Below, in pieces: positions 24,018-30,816 of a stretch of DNA of 36,858 nt. Both the position numbers and the translations under genes were made by a program. This stretch comes from Enhydrobacter sp. (GTDB lineage Bacteria; Pseudomonadota; Alphaproteobacteria; Reyranellales; Reyranellaceae). Numbering within the stretch: position 1 is the first letter of the stretch; each line of letters starts with the position of its first letter. The notes below the pieces were generated by a model that saw only the letters and a program-made list of their open reading frames with translations, made no database searches and was not told the origin of the DNA. Where the stretch lies: the NCBI GenBank assembly GCA_026126105.1, contig JAHCJV010000055.1, positions 1-36,858 of the forward strand. Reading direction: 5' to 3'.

Positions 24018-25502
24018 CTAGCCGGGGAGCACGGAACGGCCGCGATCGAAGGCGTCCTTGAACCGCTCGAAGCCGTGCGAGCCGCCGTTCACCAGTGCGC
24101 GGGCGCGCCGCAGGTCGCCGCGGGCGAGGCCGTCGCGTATCACGCGTTCCTTGTTGAACAGAAACCGCGCCAGGATGATGCCCGCGATGGTCGGGTCGTT
24201 CGCCAGCGCCGGGGTGCCGACAAGATCCTGCCCAATCTGCCCGCCGATGCGTGTATAGTTGTCCCGACCCGTCAGCTGCACATAACCGCGGCCCTTGAAG
24301 CGCGGACCGTCGCCCGGGTGGACGTTCCCCAGACCGGCCCCTTTCGCGGTCCCGGCGTCATAGAGGTCGAAGGGGCTGTTCTGCGTGTTGAAAGGACTGA
24401 TGAATTCGTCAATCGGAACGAAGCCTTCCGTCTCGGCCCGAATGGTCGAAAGTGCCATCAGCGCCATCTCGCGATCGGTCAGGCCGTGCGCCTTCAGTCC
24501 TGCGAGCACGAACGGCAGGTTCGCCGCAATGGCGCGAAGACCCGTTGCCGGGAACATGCGCTGCACCATGGACGGTTCGATGCGGTCTAGAATGCCGGCC
24601 GCCTGACCGACTTCGGTCGGTTGCGGCTCGACGGGCTGCGGAGGCGACGAGGCCGATCTCAGGAACGCGAGCGAAACGAAGCCGTCCGCAAGTCCGTCGC
24701 CCTGCAGGTCGGCCTGCGCCCAATCTCCATGGCGCGCGACGACGAACACCGTCGTGCCCGAGGGCAGGGTCTGCAGGACCGTGAACTCCGTTCCCGGCCC
24801 GGCGCGGAGATTGAGCCCGCCGCGGGCGATCACGATATGCGCGGCGGCGGCGACAGACGGCGCGACGGCGGCGCCGGCCTGTGGCTGCGGCGGTGTGGGC
24901 GGAACTCCGCCGACGGAAGGGAGCGGACTGGCGGCGGCATTGGCAAGAAAGGCATCCCAGCCGTCCACGGTCGCGGTATCGACGCCCGCGGCGAGCTCCT
25001 CGGGCGAGACATCGATCTCGAAGTGCATGCAATCCTTGACGGTTTTCCAGCTGCCGCCCCATTCGAAGACCTGCAACCCCGCCTTCGTCCTGATGCGCTG
25101 CGCCGAGGCAATAAGCGCCTCGGTCATGTCCGTGTCGGCCACCCCGAGCCGGACATCCTCGGCCCTCTCCTGTTGCGTCGCCTTGCTCGAGAAGCGAACG
25201 GCGCGCGTTCCCGCATGGTCGCGCCACGGATTCGTGTTCCAGTTGACGTCGAGGGCGATTCCGAAGGAGTGCAGGCTCTTCCCAGTACCGTCCTTTATGT
25301 CTCGGCAGTTGTAGCTGTCGGTGTCCGACGTGCGGATGACATAGTTGTGATGGGCGAACACCGCGGCAAGCGCCTGCCAGGCGTCGGCGGTCACGGGCGC
25401 GACGCGAATGCGATCGGGCCCGAAGGGAATGACGACCATCCGGCTCTCGGCGCATTCGAAGTCGTGCCAGAGCTCACGTTGTTCCTGGGTGCTGCGAGGC
25501 AT
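24018..25502 (-). CDS. Three-domain peptidoglycan hydrolase: M15C peptidase, SH3b, GH19
   Basis: The 494-residue protein lacks a signal peptide, as phage endolysins do. Residues about 1-175 form a VanY/M15C-type peptidase: SLHSFGIALDVNW gives zinc ligands His78 and Asp85, and CMHFEID gives His160. A Pro/Ala linker leads to a bacterial SH3b domain (about 221-283, GGLNLRAGPGTEFTVLQTL). A second linker is followed by a GH19 chitinase/muramidase-type domain (about 300-494). That domain has the catalytic region STIRAETEGF, the signature FKGRGYVQLTGRDNY (402-416) and a late NGG. It would cut both the peptide and the glycan of the cell wall. AGGAGG-like bases lie ahead of ATG 25502. The divergent neighbour is 196 bases away. 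Confidence 0.87.
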   Translation of the reverse strand: MPRSTQEQRELWHDFECAESRMVVIPFGPDRIRVAPVTADAWQALAAVFAHHNYVIRTSDTDSYNCRDIKDGTGKSLHSFGIALDVNWNTNPWRDHAGTRAVRFSSKATQQERAEDVRLGVADTDMTEALIASAQRIRTKAGLQVFEWGGSWKTVKDCMHFEIDVSPEELAAGVDTATVDGWDAFLANAAASPLPSVGGVPPTPPQPQAGAAVAPSVAAAAHIVIARGGLNLRAGPGTEFTVLQTLPSGTTVFVVARHGDWAQADLQGDGLADGFVSLAFLRSASSPPQPVEPQPTEVGQAAGILDRIEPSMVQRMFPATGLRAIAANLPFVLAGLKAHGLTDREMALMALSTIRAETEGFVPIDEFISPFNTQNSPFDLYDAGTAKGAGLGNVHPGDGPRFKGRGYVQLTGRDNYTRIGGQIGQDLVGTPALANDPTIAGIILARFLFNKERVIRDGLARGDLRRARALVNGGSHGFERFKDAFDRGRSVLPG

Positions 25503-25584
25503 GACTTCCTCCTATGCCGTCACATCCGACTGCGGTGTCCCTCAACCCTGACTGGCAGGCAACGCGATCGGTAGTACAAGTTAA

Positions 25585-25613
25585 TTGACCCGCTACGTCA
25601 AGATGTTCTAGCA
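25585..25613 (+). promoter_or_regulatory. Possible promoter for the alpha/beta-hydrolase gene
   Basis: TTGACC (25585-25590, 5/6 match) with CTAGCA (25608-25613) after 17 bases. The -10 match is poor. The region 25560-25640 is AT-richer than its surroundings, as expected for a divergent control region. Confidence 0.3.
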
Positions 25614-25662
25614 TCGCAGGTAGCATTCCAGATGCATATGCAATCGACCGTCCGTTCGAGCG

Positions 25663-25690
25663 ACGGCACGGCACGGCACGGCACGGCACG
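25663..25690 (+). repeat. Five-base tandem repeat (ACGGC)5 plus ACG
   Basis: Five uninterrupted ACGGC units and a partial sixth, 28 bases, end 8 bases before ATG 25699. Short repeats with a unit length not divisible by three are the classic substrate for slipped-strand phase variation. Here copy number would change the spacing of the leader and the frame of an upstream ATG (25632/25638) relative to the gene. Confidence 0.9.
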
Positions 25691-25698
25691 AGAGTTCC

Positions 25699-26526
25699 AT
25701 GGCCACCCCTCCTCCAAGCATCAAGGTTACGCTGGCGCACCCTGCCTTCACCGGACCCGACAGGGATATTGCCTTCCTGACGTGCGCGCCAACCTTCGAT
25801 CCCGGTGGGCCATTCTTCATCGTTCTCTTCTTCCACGGCTTCGTGAAGCCACTCGACGAGCAGGTCGTCCGGCACGACCTTGCCAATCAGGTCGCTCGAT
25901 CCGGTCGCAACTGCGTGCTCGTCTGCCCTAGAATTTCCCTCAACGACGGCACCGGCAATAATCCGGGAAAGTTCAAGCAGGAGAATCAGGTCGAGGGTTT
26001 CCTCGATGAGCTTGCCGAGCACATCACGACGCTCAAAGGTCACGGCGGCTTGCATGCGGTGCGGGCGATGGCGGCGAAAGCCCCGCTGCTCCTCGCGACC
26101 TTCAGCGGCGGACATTCGATGGCCTCGCAGTTCCTGATCCATGACGTGAGCAATGCCCGCACGGAGTGCTGCGCGTTCTTCGACTCCCTCTACGGCAGCG
26201 ATCTCTATTTCCGCGAACCCCGGGAAGTCCTGAAGACGGCAGGTCTGGCCGGAATTCACAGGACCGACTACGACAAGACGCCGGGAAGCCACGAATTCAA
26301 CCGACACAAGGACCTCAAAAAGGCTCTGGTCACGGCCCATGTCGAGGTGGCGACCTCGCTGGATGACGTGACGGAGCTGCGCGCCGGCGTTGCCGTGCTG
26401 CAGGCTGTCGCCGGCGTCGGTCACTGGGACATCGTCTCGCGCGGCTCGCCGCTGCAGCACGTCCTGAGCAAGTTCGCGGCAAAGGACGGACTGGCCTACG
26501 AACTGCCGCCCTCGCCGAACGTCTGA
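25699..26526 (+). CDS. Alpha/beta-hydrolase-fold protein
   Basis: The 275-residue protein has an oxyanion-hole strand FFIVLFFHGFVKP (39-51). The nucleophile elbow is FSGGHSMAS with Ser140 (GHSMA instead of GxSxG). CAFFDSLYGSD (158-168) follows the elbow and a late GHWDIV supplies His242. This triad pattern and the FDSLYG segment resemble a hydrolase family often linked to peptidoglycan or cell-wall proteins; the substrate is unknown. No signal peptide. The ribosome site is weak (GAGAG) and directly follows a five-base tandem repeat. It sits between two SH3b-containing cell-wall proteins. Confidence 0.7.
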   Translation: MATPPPSIKVTLAHPAFTGPDRDIAFLTCAPTFDPGGPFFIVLFFHGFVKPLDEQVVRHDLANQVARSGRNCVLVCPRISLNDGTGNNPGKFKQENQVEGFLDELAEHITTLKGHGGLHAVRAMAAKAPLLLATFSGGHSMASQFLIHDVSNARTECCAFFDSLYGSDLYFREPREVLKTAGLAGIHRTDYDKTPGSHEFNRHKDLKKALVTAHVEVATSLDDVTELRAGVAVLQAVAGVGHWDIVSRGSPLQHVLSKFAAKDGLAYELPPSPNV

Positions 26527-26537
26527 TCGCCGCACAG

Positions 26538-26564
26538 CCGCTCGTCCGAGCGGTCCGAACGGAC
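26538..26564 (+). promoter_or_regulatory. Tandem hairpins between the hydrolase and the SH3b/cysteine-hydrolase gene
   Basis: CCGCTC-GTCC-GAGCGG is a perfect 6-bp stem and GTCC-GAAC-GGAC a second one sharing its end; ATTT follows. They lie between the stop of the first gene and the GGAG site of the second. They may tune the ratio of the two products or act as a weak terminator. Confidence 0.4.
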
Positions 26565-26580
26565 TCATTTGGAGCAAACG

Positions 26581-27507
26581 ATGCCAACCCATGTGGTCAC
26601 CGCGCTGCATCTCAACCTCCGGTCCGATGCGGATCCGGCCAGGAAGAACGTCATCGCCGTGCTGCCCCAGGGGGCGCCTGTCGACAAGATCGGCGACAGC
26701 GAACTTGCCGGCTGGTTCGAAGTCGAGACGCTCGTGGCCGGAACGACGCTTCGCGGCCACTTGAACGGCAAGTTCCTGGGGGCAGCCGGCACGGCCTTCC
26801 CGACCGCCCATGCAACAGGCGGCAGGCTACCCGCCGCCGATCTCGGCCCGAAGGCAACGGAAAAGCGTTCGGTTACCGGAAGCCGGGCCTACTCGATCGG
26901 CGAAGAGGGAAAGCCAAGCAAGCCTTCCACCCATCCGGCGGGCAAGGTCGCGGGCATCGTGCGCATCGTCGACTGGCTCGACGTCGGCAACCTTTCGCAC
27001 CGGCGTTGGGTCGGCGGCGGCGGCAAGACCTTCTGCAACATCTACGTATATGACGTATGCGACACGGCCGGCGCTTACATTCCGCGTGTATGGTGGACAT
27101 CGACGGCGATCGTGGATCTGCTGGCCGGAAGGACAGTCGTGGCCAAATACGGCGACACCGTCGAGGAGAGGAGAGCGAACCACATCTTCAACTGGCTCGG
27201 CGAGCATGGCCCCGACTTCGGGTGGAAACGGGTATTCGACCTCGACACGCTCCAGTCGGAGGCCAATGCGGGGCGGATGGCGATCATCTGCGCGCAGCGA
27301 ACCAACATGGAATCGCCGGGGCACATTCAGGTCATTGTGCCCGAGAATGGCGCCCACATGGCGAAGCGTTCCGCCGCCGGAAGGGTGACGCAGCCGCTGC
27401 AGAGCAATGCCGGTGCCAGCAACTTCACCTATGGATTTCTCGGTTCCAACTGGTGGCAGGGCAACCAGTTCAAGCAGTTCGGATTCTGGACGAACGACGT
27501 CGCCTGA
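26581..27507 (+). CDS. SH3b plus cysteine-hydrolase (CHAP/NlpC-like) protein
   Basis: The 308-residue protein opens with an SH3b domain (about 4-68: VTALHLNLRSDADPARKN and AGWFEVETLVAGTTLRGHL). A basic linker precedes a papain-like amidase domain (about 120-305). The candidate catalytic pair is Cys152 in GKTFCNIYVYDVC and His248 in ESPGHIQVIVPENG, the order and spacing seen in CHAP/NlpC-like enzymes. The strand-rich ending reads YGFLGSNWWQGNQFKQFGFW. It probably cleaves peptidoglycan amide bonds. No signal peptide. GGAG lies 6 bases before ATG 26581. It follows the alpha/beta-hydrolase gene by 54 bases and is probably cotranscribed with it. Confidence 0.68.
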   Translation: MPTHVVTALHLNLRSDADPARKNVIAVLPQGAPVDKIGDSELAGWFEVETLVAGTTLRGHLNGKFLGAAGTAFPTAHATGGRLPAADLGPKATEKRSVTGSRAYSIGEEGKPSKPSTHPAGKVAGIVRIVDWLDVGNLSHRRWVGGGGKTFCNIYVYDVCDTAGAYIPRVWWTSTAIVDLLAGRTVVAKYGDTVEERRANHIFNWLGEHGPDFGWKRVFDLDTLQSEANAGRMAIICAQRTNMESPGHIQVIVPENGAHMAKRSAAGRVTQPLQSNAGASNFTYGFLGSNWWQGNQFKQFGFWTNDVA

Positions 27508-27534
27508 TCCCCATCCTTTGCGGGCAGCGCCGCG

Positions 27535-28653
27535 TCAGTATCGCAACCGGTACTCCTGCGGTCCGCCGTTCTGGATGCCGTCGAACATGATCAGGACGCG
27601 CAGCGCATCGTCATGACGGCCGAGGACAACGACGGCTTCGGCCTTTGCGCGGTCGTCACCACTGCGAATGTCCGCGAGACGCGCCAGCCACCGATGACGG
27701 TTGGTGTCTGGGTCGTACACCGAGAGGGCGTAGGAAACGCTGGCCTGGTCGAGCGTGGGACCGCTGAGAACGAGCAGCTTTCCGTCGGGCAGTGCTGCCA
27801 GATCCCGAACGCCGACGTTCTTTCCGAGCGGCAATTCGTGGACCACGGGTGCGCCGACGGCCTTGCCCCCGCCCGATGCGAAAAGCTCGGCAACCGGCAC
27901 GCTGACGATGTAGCCCTTCTCGTCGACCGACGGCGCACGAAGGCCGAACAGCAGGCGATCGCCGATGGCCGCAATGCCCTCGATGTTGAGCCCGTTGTCG
28001 TCCCCCAGAGACTTGCCGACCTTCTTGCTGATGGCCGGGGGCGTACGATCCAGCGCCTCGGACACCCGCCAGCTCAGCTCGACGGCTCCAAGCTTGCCGG
28101 CGGAATCGACGGGCACGCGCGCCAGCAGGAAGCTGGAGGGGCGGAACTCGTCCTTCTTCCGCGAGCAGCCATGCGATCCGACGATGTGGAAGAATCCCCC
28201 TGCCGGGCCCGGTGCGAAGGTCACGCCTTCGCCATCGAACTCCTTGAAGCCGCCAGGCCCCTTGGGGCACCCGACCTTCGGCTGTTCCCCGAGCGCAGCC
28301 TTCGGCAGCTCGGAGCCGATCAGAGTGACGGATTCTCCGGGCGTGAGGTGGCCCTTGTCGATAACGACCGACTGCGCCGTAACGCCTTCGTCGTTCACGA
28401 TCAGGCACTCGATCGCCCCTCCCGCAGCGGGCGGACGACAGGCGATGCCACTCAAATCCTGGGCAGCGTCGTTCTTCTTCTTACCTGCGAAGAAGCCCTG
28501 AATCACCAAGCCCGGATTCTCCGGCACTACCATTGGCGCGTCGTCGACATCGTCCGCCGCAGCCGCTGCACAGGTCAGCCCCGCCGTGATCGTGATCACG
28601 ATCGCGAAGGCCATAGACAAAAGGTGGGTTCGGCTTCGCTCAACCTCGGTCAT
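27535..28653 (-). CDS. Secreted DUF3616-like protein
   Basis: The 372-residue protein has a signal peptide (HLLSMAFAIVITITAGLTCAAAA, mature start near ADDVDD). The mature part has the DUF3616 pattern: DLSGIACRPPAAGG..ECLIVNDEG, then NIEGIAAIGDRLLFGLRAPS, then VRDLAALPDGKLLVLSGP, and the ending RVLIMFDGIQNGG. It resembles repeated beta blades of a propeller. Function is unknown; probably periplasmic. GGAGAAGG is next to ATG 28653. The frame is open upstream to 29145 but those codons are prophage debris read in the same phase, not a true N-terminus. It converges on the SH3b/cysteine-hydrolase gene. Confidence 0.8.
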   Translation of the reverse strand: MTEVERSRTHLLSMAFAIVITITAGLTCAAAAADDVDDAPMVVPENPGLVIQGFFAGKKKNDAAQDLSGIACRPPAAGGAIECLIVNDEGVTAQSVVIDKGHLTPGESVTLIGSELPKAALGEQPKVGCPKGPGGFKEFDGEGVTFAPGPAGGFFHIVGSHGCSRKKDEFRPSSFLLARVPVDSAGKLGAVELSWRVSEALDRTPPAISKKVGKSLGDDNGLNIEGIAAIGDRLLFGLRAPSVDEKGYIVSVPVAELFASGGGKAVGAPVVHELPLGKNVGVRDLAALPDGKLLVLSGPTLDQASVSYALSVYDPDTNRHRWLARLADIRSGDDRAKAEAVVVLGRHDDALRVLIMFDGIQNGGPQEYRLRY

Positions 28654-28786
28654 GGCCTTCTCCGTGCAAGTCGTGCCGCCAGCATCGGCAGGAGACCGCA
28701 TTCTCCTTTGGTTGTCTAGCCGCATTGTCATACACGCGGCTGTCTGCGGGCAATGCCATGTCCTGGGCCAACTGGAGGAAACGTTC

Positions 28787-28823
28787 AGCGGTGCGACGCG
28801 TAGGCCCTGCGCGTCGCACCGCT
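28787..28823. repeat. Perfect 14-bp inverted repeat, 9-base loop
   Basis: AGCGGTGCGACGCG and CGCGTCGCACCGCT flank TAGGCCCTG. It lies 134 bases upstream of the DUF3616 gene, at the edge of the prophage-derived debris. There is no T-run on either side. It may be an old phage terminator or operator, or half of a lost mobile element. Confidence 0.75.
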
Positions 28824-28865
28824 TCAGTTCGGGGACGCCGCCGGCCCCCTGCACCGGCGCCGCAA

Positions 28866-29222
28866 TCCAGCACCCGCCGCTTCTTCCCCGGGGGTCGGCG
28901 CGGTCGGGGCCGAGCGCGCGGCGGCGCCAGACGGTGTGGTGCACCACGCGACCGCCCGGCAATCTCGCCGTCTGTCCAGTCGAGCGCCACCAGCCGGCAC
29001 TTCCTCCAACGCGGCCTCCATCTCCCAGGTGCGCCATAGCGGGCGCAATGTACGCGGTGCAGTTCTGCGGGGCCTGGAAGTTGCGGAAGCGCTCGGTCTC
29101 CTGCTCGACCATCGCCGCCGTGAGATCGGGCCGCGCCGTTCGCACCCAGCCGATGTCGTCCTCGCCCGGCCTCCAGCCCGCGGGAAGCGTGTGCGCGGGG
29201 CCCGGCGCGCACCGCTCTTGAG
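28866..29222 (-). pseudogene. Degenerate copy of prophage genes (3' part of the replication-type gene fused to the HTH gene)
   Basis: Bases 29222-29010 match 34890-34680, coding for DDIGWA..ARPDLTAAMVEQETERFRNFQ in the intact copy, with scattered changes. Bases 28990-28866 match 34370-34250, the HTH gene, including the peptide LVALDWTDGEIA. The stretch between them in the intact copy (about 34370-34680) is missing, and the reading phase changes between the two blocks. It is therefore a deleted, frame-broken relic. The rest of its 5' part lies beyond the IS element at 30603-30763. Confidence 0.82.
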
Positions 29223-29250
29223 CCAGTCTTGCGCGTTCTGCCTCCCCTGC

Positions 29251-29290
29251 GAGGCCAGTCTCTCAACTACGCTCTGGTCCGAAAACCCGG
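29251..29290. repeat. Left copy of a 40-bp imperfect direct repeat flanking the IS element
   Basis: It starts GAGGCCAGTCTCTCAACTA and ends GGTCCGAAAACCCGG, directly abutting the IS terminus. The copy at 30526-30565 differs only at five bases in the middle. The part GGTCCGAAAACCC resembles the inner bases of an IS3-family terminal repeat, so it may be a remnant end of another element. Confidence 0.8.
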
Positions 29291-29369
29291 TGACCTGCCT
29301 CCGGAATCTTGGACCACTGTGAGCTGGAAAATTCTAGTTTAGGCAGGCTGGCCGGACGGAGGATTTTCC

Positions 29370-29636
29370 ATGAAGAGATCGAAGTTCAGCGAGAGCCAGA
29401 TCGCCTTTATCCTGAGGCAAGCGGAGGAAGGCAAGGCGATCGCGGAGGTCTGCCGCCAAGCGGGGATCAGCGAGGCGACGTTCTATAACTGGCGGCATAA
29501 GTACGGCGGCCTGACGCCGTCGGAGATGAGGCGTCTTCGCCAACTCGAGGAAGAGAACGGCAAGCTTAAGAAGCTTGTGGCCGATCTCAGCCTGGACAAG
29601 GCGATGCTGCAGGACGTGATCCGCCGAAAAATATGA
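29370..29636 (+). CDS. IS3-family transposase OrfA
   Basis: An 88-residue protein with the HTH_Tnp_1 fold (SESQIAFILRQAEEGKAIAE, then VCRQAGISEATFYNWRHKYGG) that recognises the IS ends. A leucine-zipper stretch (LRQLEEENGKLKKLVADLSLDKAML) allows multimer formation. GGAGG-like bases precede the ATG. The last codons contain CGAAAAATATGA: the A5 run could allow a -1 shift into orfB, giving the OrfAB transposase, as is usual in the family. The stop overlaps the orfB ATG. Confidence 0.93.
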   Translation: MKRSKFSESQIAFILRQAEEGKAIAEVCRQAGISEATFYNWRHKYGGLTPSEMRRLRQLEEENGKLKKLVADLSLDKAMLQDVIRRKI

Positions 29637-30493
29637 GGCCTGCTCGGAAGCGGCAGATGGTCGATCATACGCGGACGACTTGGCAGGTCAGCATTCGCAG
29701 GGCCTGCCGTGCGTTGCCGGTGGACCGGTCGACCTATCAGTACCGGCCGCGACGATCCGGGCAGGCAGAGCTCAGCAAGAGGATCAGGGAGATTGCGGAG
29801 ACGCGGGTTCGTTACGGCTATCGGCGCATCCACGTTCTGTTGCGCCGCGAGGGCTGGCCGGTGAACGCCAAGCGGGTGTGCCGACTGTATCGTGAAATGG
29901 GCCTGCAATTGCGTAACAAGACACCCAAGCGTCGGGTCAAGGCCAAGCTACGATCGGACCGCACCACGGCGGTTCAGGCCAACGACATCTGGGCGATGGA
30001 CTTCGTGCACGACCAGCTGTTCGACGGCACGAAGATCCGTGCCCTTACCATCGTCGACACGCTGACGCGTCTGTCGCCGGCGCTTGGGGTTCGTCGGAGC
30101 TATCGCGGCAGCAATGTCGTCGAGACGCTTGAGCGCGGTGCGGCAGAGTTTGGCTATCCCCGGACGATCCGCGTCGACAACGGCCCCGAGTTCGTCAGCA
30201 AGGAGCTCGATCTATGGGCCTACATGAAAGGTGTGACGCTCGACTTCAGCCGGCCCGGCAAGCCGACGGACAATGCGTTCATCGAGTCGTTCAACGGCAA
30301 GTTCCGGGCCGAATGCCTGAACGCGAACTGGTTCCTCAGCCTCGACGAGGCTCGAGTAAAATGCGAGGCTTGGCGTAGAGACTACAATGAGGTTCGTCCT
30401 CACAGCGCGATCGGCAACAAGACACCCATCGAGCTTCATCGGATGGCGGCGCAACCGGCCAGGCCCTCGTCCGACGAAGCGGGATTTTCCTAG
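29633..30493 (+). CDS. IS3-family transposase OrfB (DDE integrase core)
   Basis: A 286-residue protein with an HTH_21 segment (IREIAETRVRYGYRRIHVLL) and the rve integrase core. The catalytic triad is present: Asp in NDIWAMDFVHD, Asp in RTIRVDNGPEF, and Glu in DNAFIESFNGKFR. The family ending NEVRPHSAIGNKTPIEL is intact. No frameshift or stop is seen, so the enzyme looks functional. It is read either from its own ATG (overlapping the orfA stop) or as an OrfAB fusion by -1 frameshift. Confidence 0.95.
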   Translation: MRPARKRQMVDHTRTTWQVSIRRACRALPVDRSTYQYRPRRSGQAELSKRIREIAETRVRYGYRRIHVLLRREGWPVNAKRVCRLYREMGLQLRNKTPKRRVKAKLRSDRTTAVQANDIWAMDFVHDQLFDGTKIRALTIVDTLTRLSPALGVRRSYRGSNVVETLERGAAEFGYPRTIRVDNGPEFVSKELDLWAYMKGVTLDFSRPGKPTDNAFIESFNGKFRAECLNANWFLSLDEARVKCEAWRRDYNEVRPHSAIGNKTPIELHRMAAQPARPSSDEAGFS

Positions 30494-30525
30494 CCCAAGT
30501 GGTCCAAGGTTGGGGGCAAGTTCAG

Positions 30526-30565
30526 GAGGCCAGTCTCTCAACTAACCCTTGGTCCGAAAACCCGG
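30526..30565. repeat. Right copy of the 40-bp direct repeat flanking the IS element
   Basis: It matches 29251-29290 except for five bases in the middle. It is followed by GGGCAGGTCA, which read backwards gives TGACCTGCCCCCGGG, so this copy looks like the intact right terminus (ending at 30575) of a second, related IS3-type element whose body is gone. Confidence 0.75.
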
Positions 30566-30602
30566 GGGCAGGTCACGGGAGCAGGTCAGGCGAGTCGAGT
30601 GG

Positions 30603-30763
30603 CGCTGCGAGCTTGGAGGCGGCCTCGCGCGGGTTGACGTGCTGGTGGGTGGCGAAGGTCGGGATGACGGCCAGGCCATCGCCATAGAGCCGCACCAGGG
30701 TCCGATCTGTCAGCTCACGGCACAGCGCGTCGACATCGCAATCGTCGTCTGCCGAATCGCCAT
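30603..30763 (-). pseudogene. Fragment of a prophage replication-type gene (5' part of the IS-split copy)
   Basis: Bases 30617-30706 are identical to 35011-35100, 90 bases without a difference. In the intact gene these encode IRTLVRLYGDGLAVIPTFAT..HQHVNPREAA. Similarity continues with changes to about 30763 and then stops. The matching 3' part is on the far side of the IS at 29222-29010. No start codon or promoter remains. Confidence 0.87.
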
Positions 30764-30816
30764 TCTTGATGGCGTCGGCGCAACGACGCCTGTCACACGC
30801 GATCAGCTAAGCCATA

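Larger units (their letters stand above)
29291..30524 (+). mobile_element. Complete IS3-family (IS407-like) insertion sequence, 1234 bp
   Basis: The termini are TGACCTGCCTCCGGAATCTT at the left and, read on the other strand, TGAACTTGCCCCCAACCTTG at the right. Both continue GGACCACT and give imperfect inverted repeats of about 30 bases with the TG...CA ends of the family. Inside are orfA and orfB overlapping by 4 bases. No clean 3-4-bp target duplication is seen; the flanks share only GG. The element splits a degenerate copy of a prophage gene, the other half of which resumes at 30603. Confidence 0.87.

Noticed and set aside
28654..29145. Long N-terminal extension of the DUF3616 protein
   Set aside because: The extension reads prophage-derived debris (AMVEQETERFRNFQ) in phase by chance. 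The signal peptide and ribosome site place the start at 28653.
29281..30530. Target-site duplication of the IS element
   Set aside because: Flanking bases share only GG next to the ends, too short to call. The longer 40-bp repeat is not a normal IS3 duplication.
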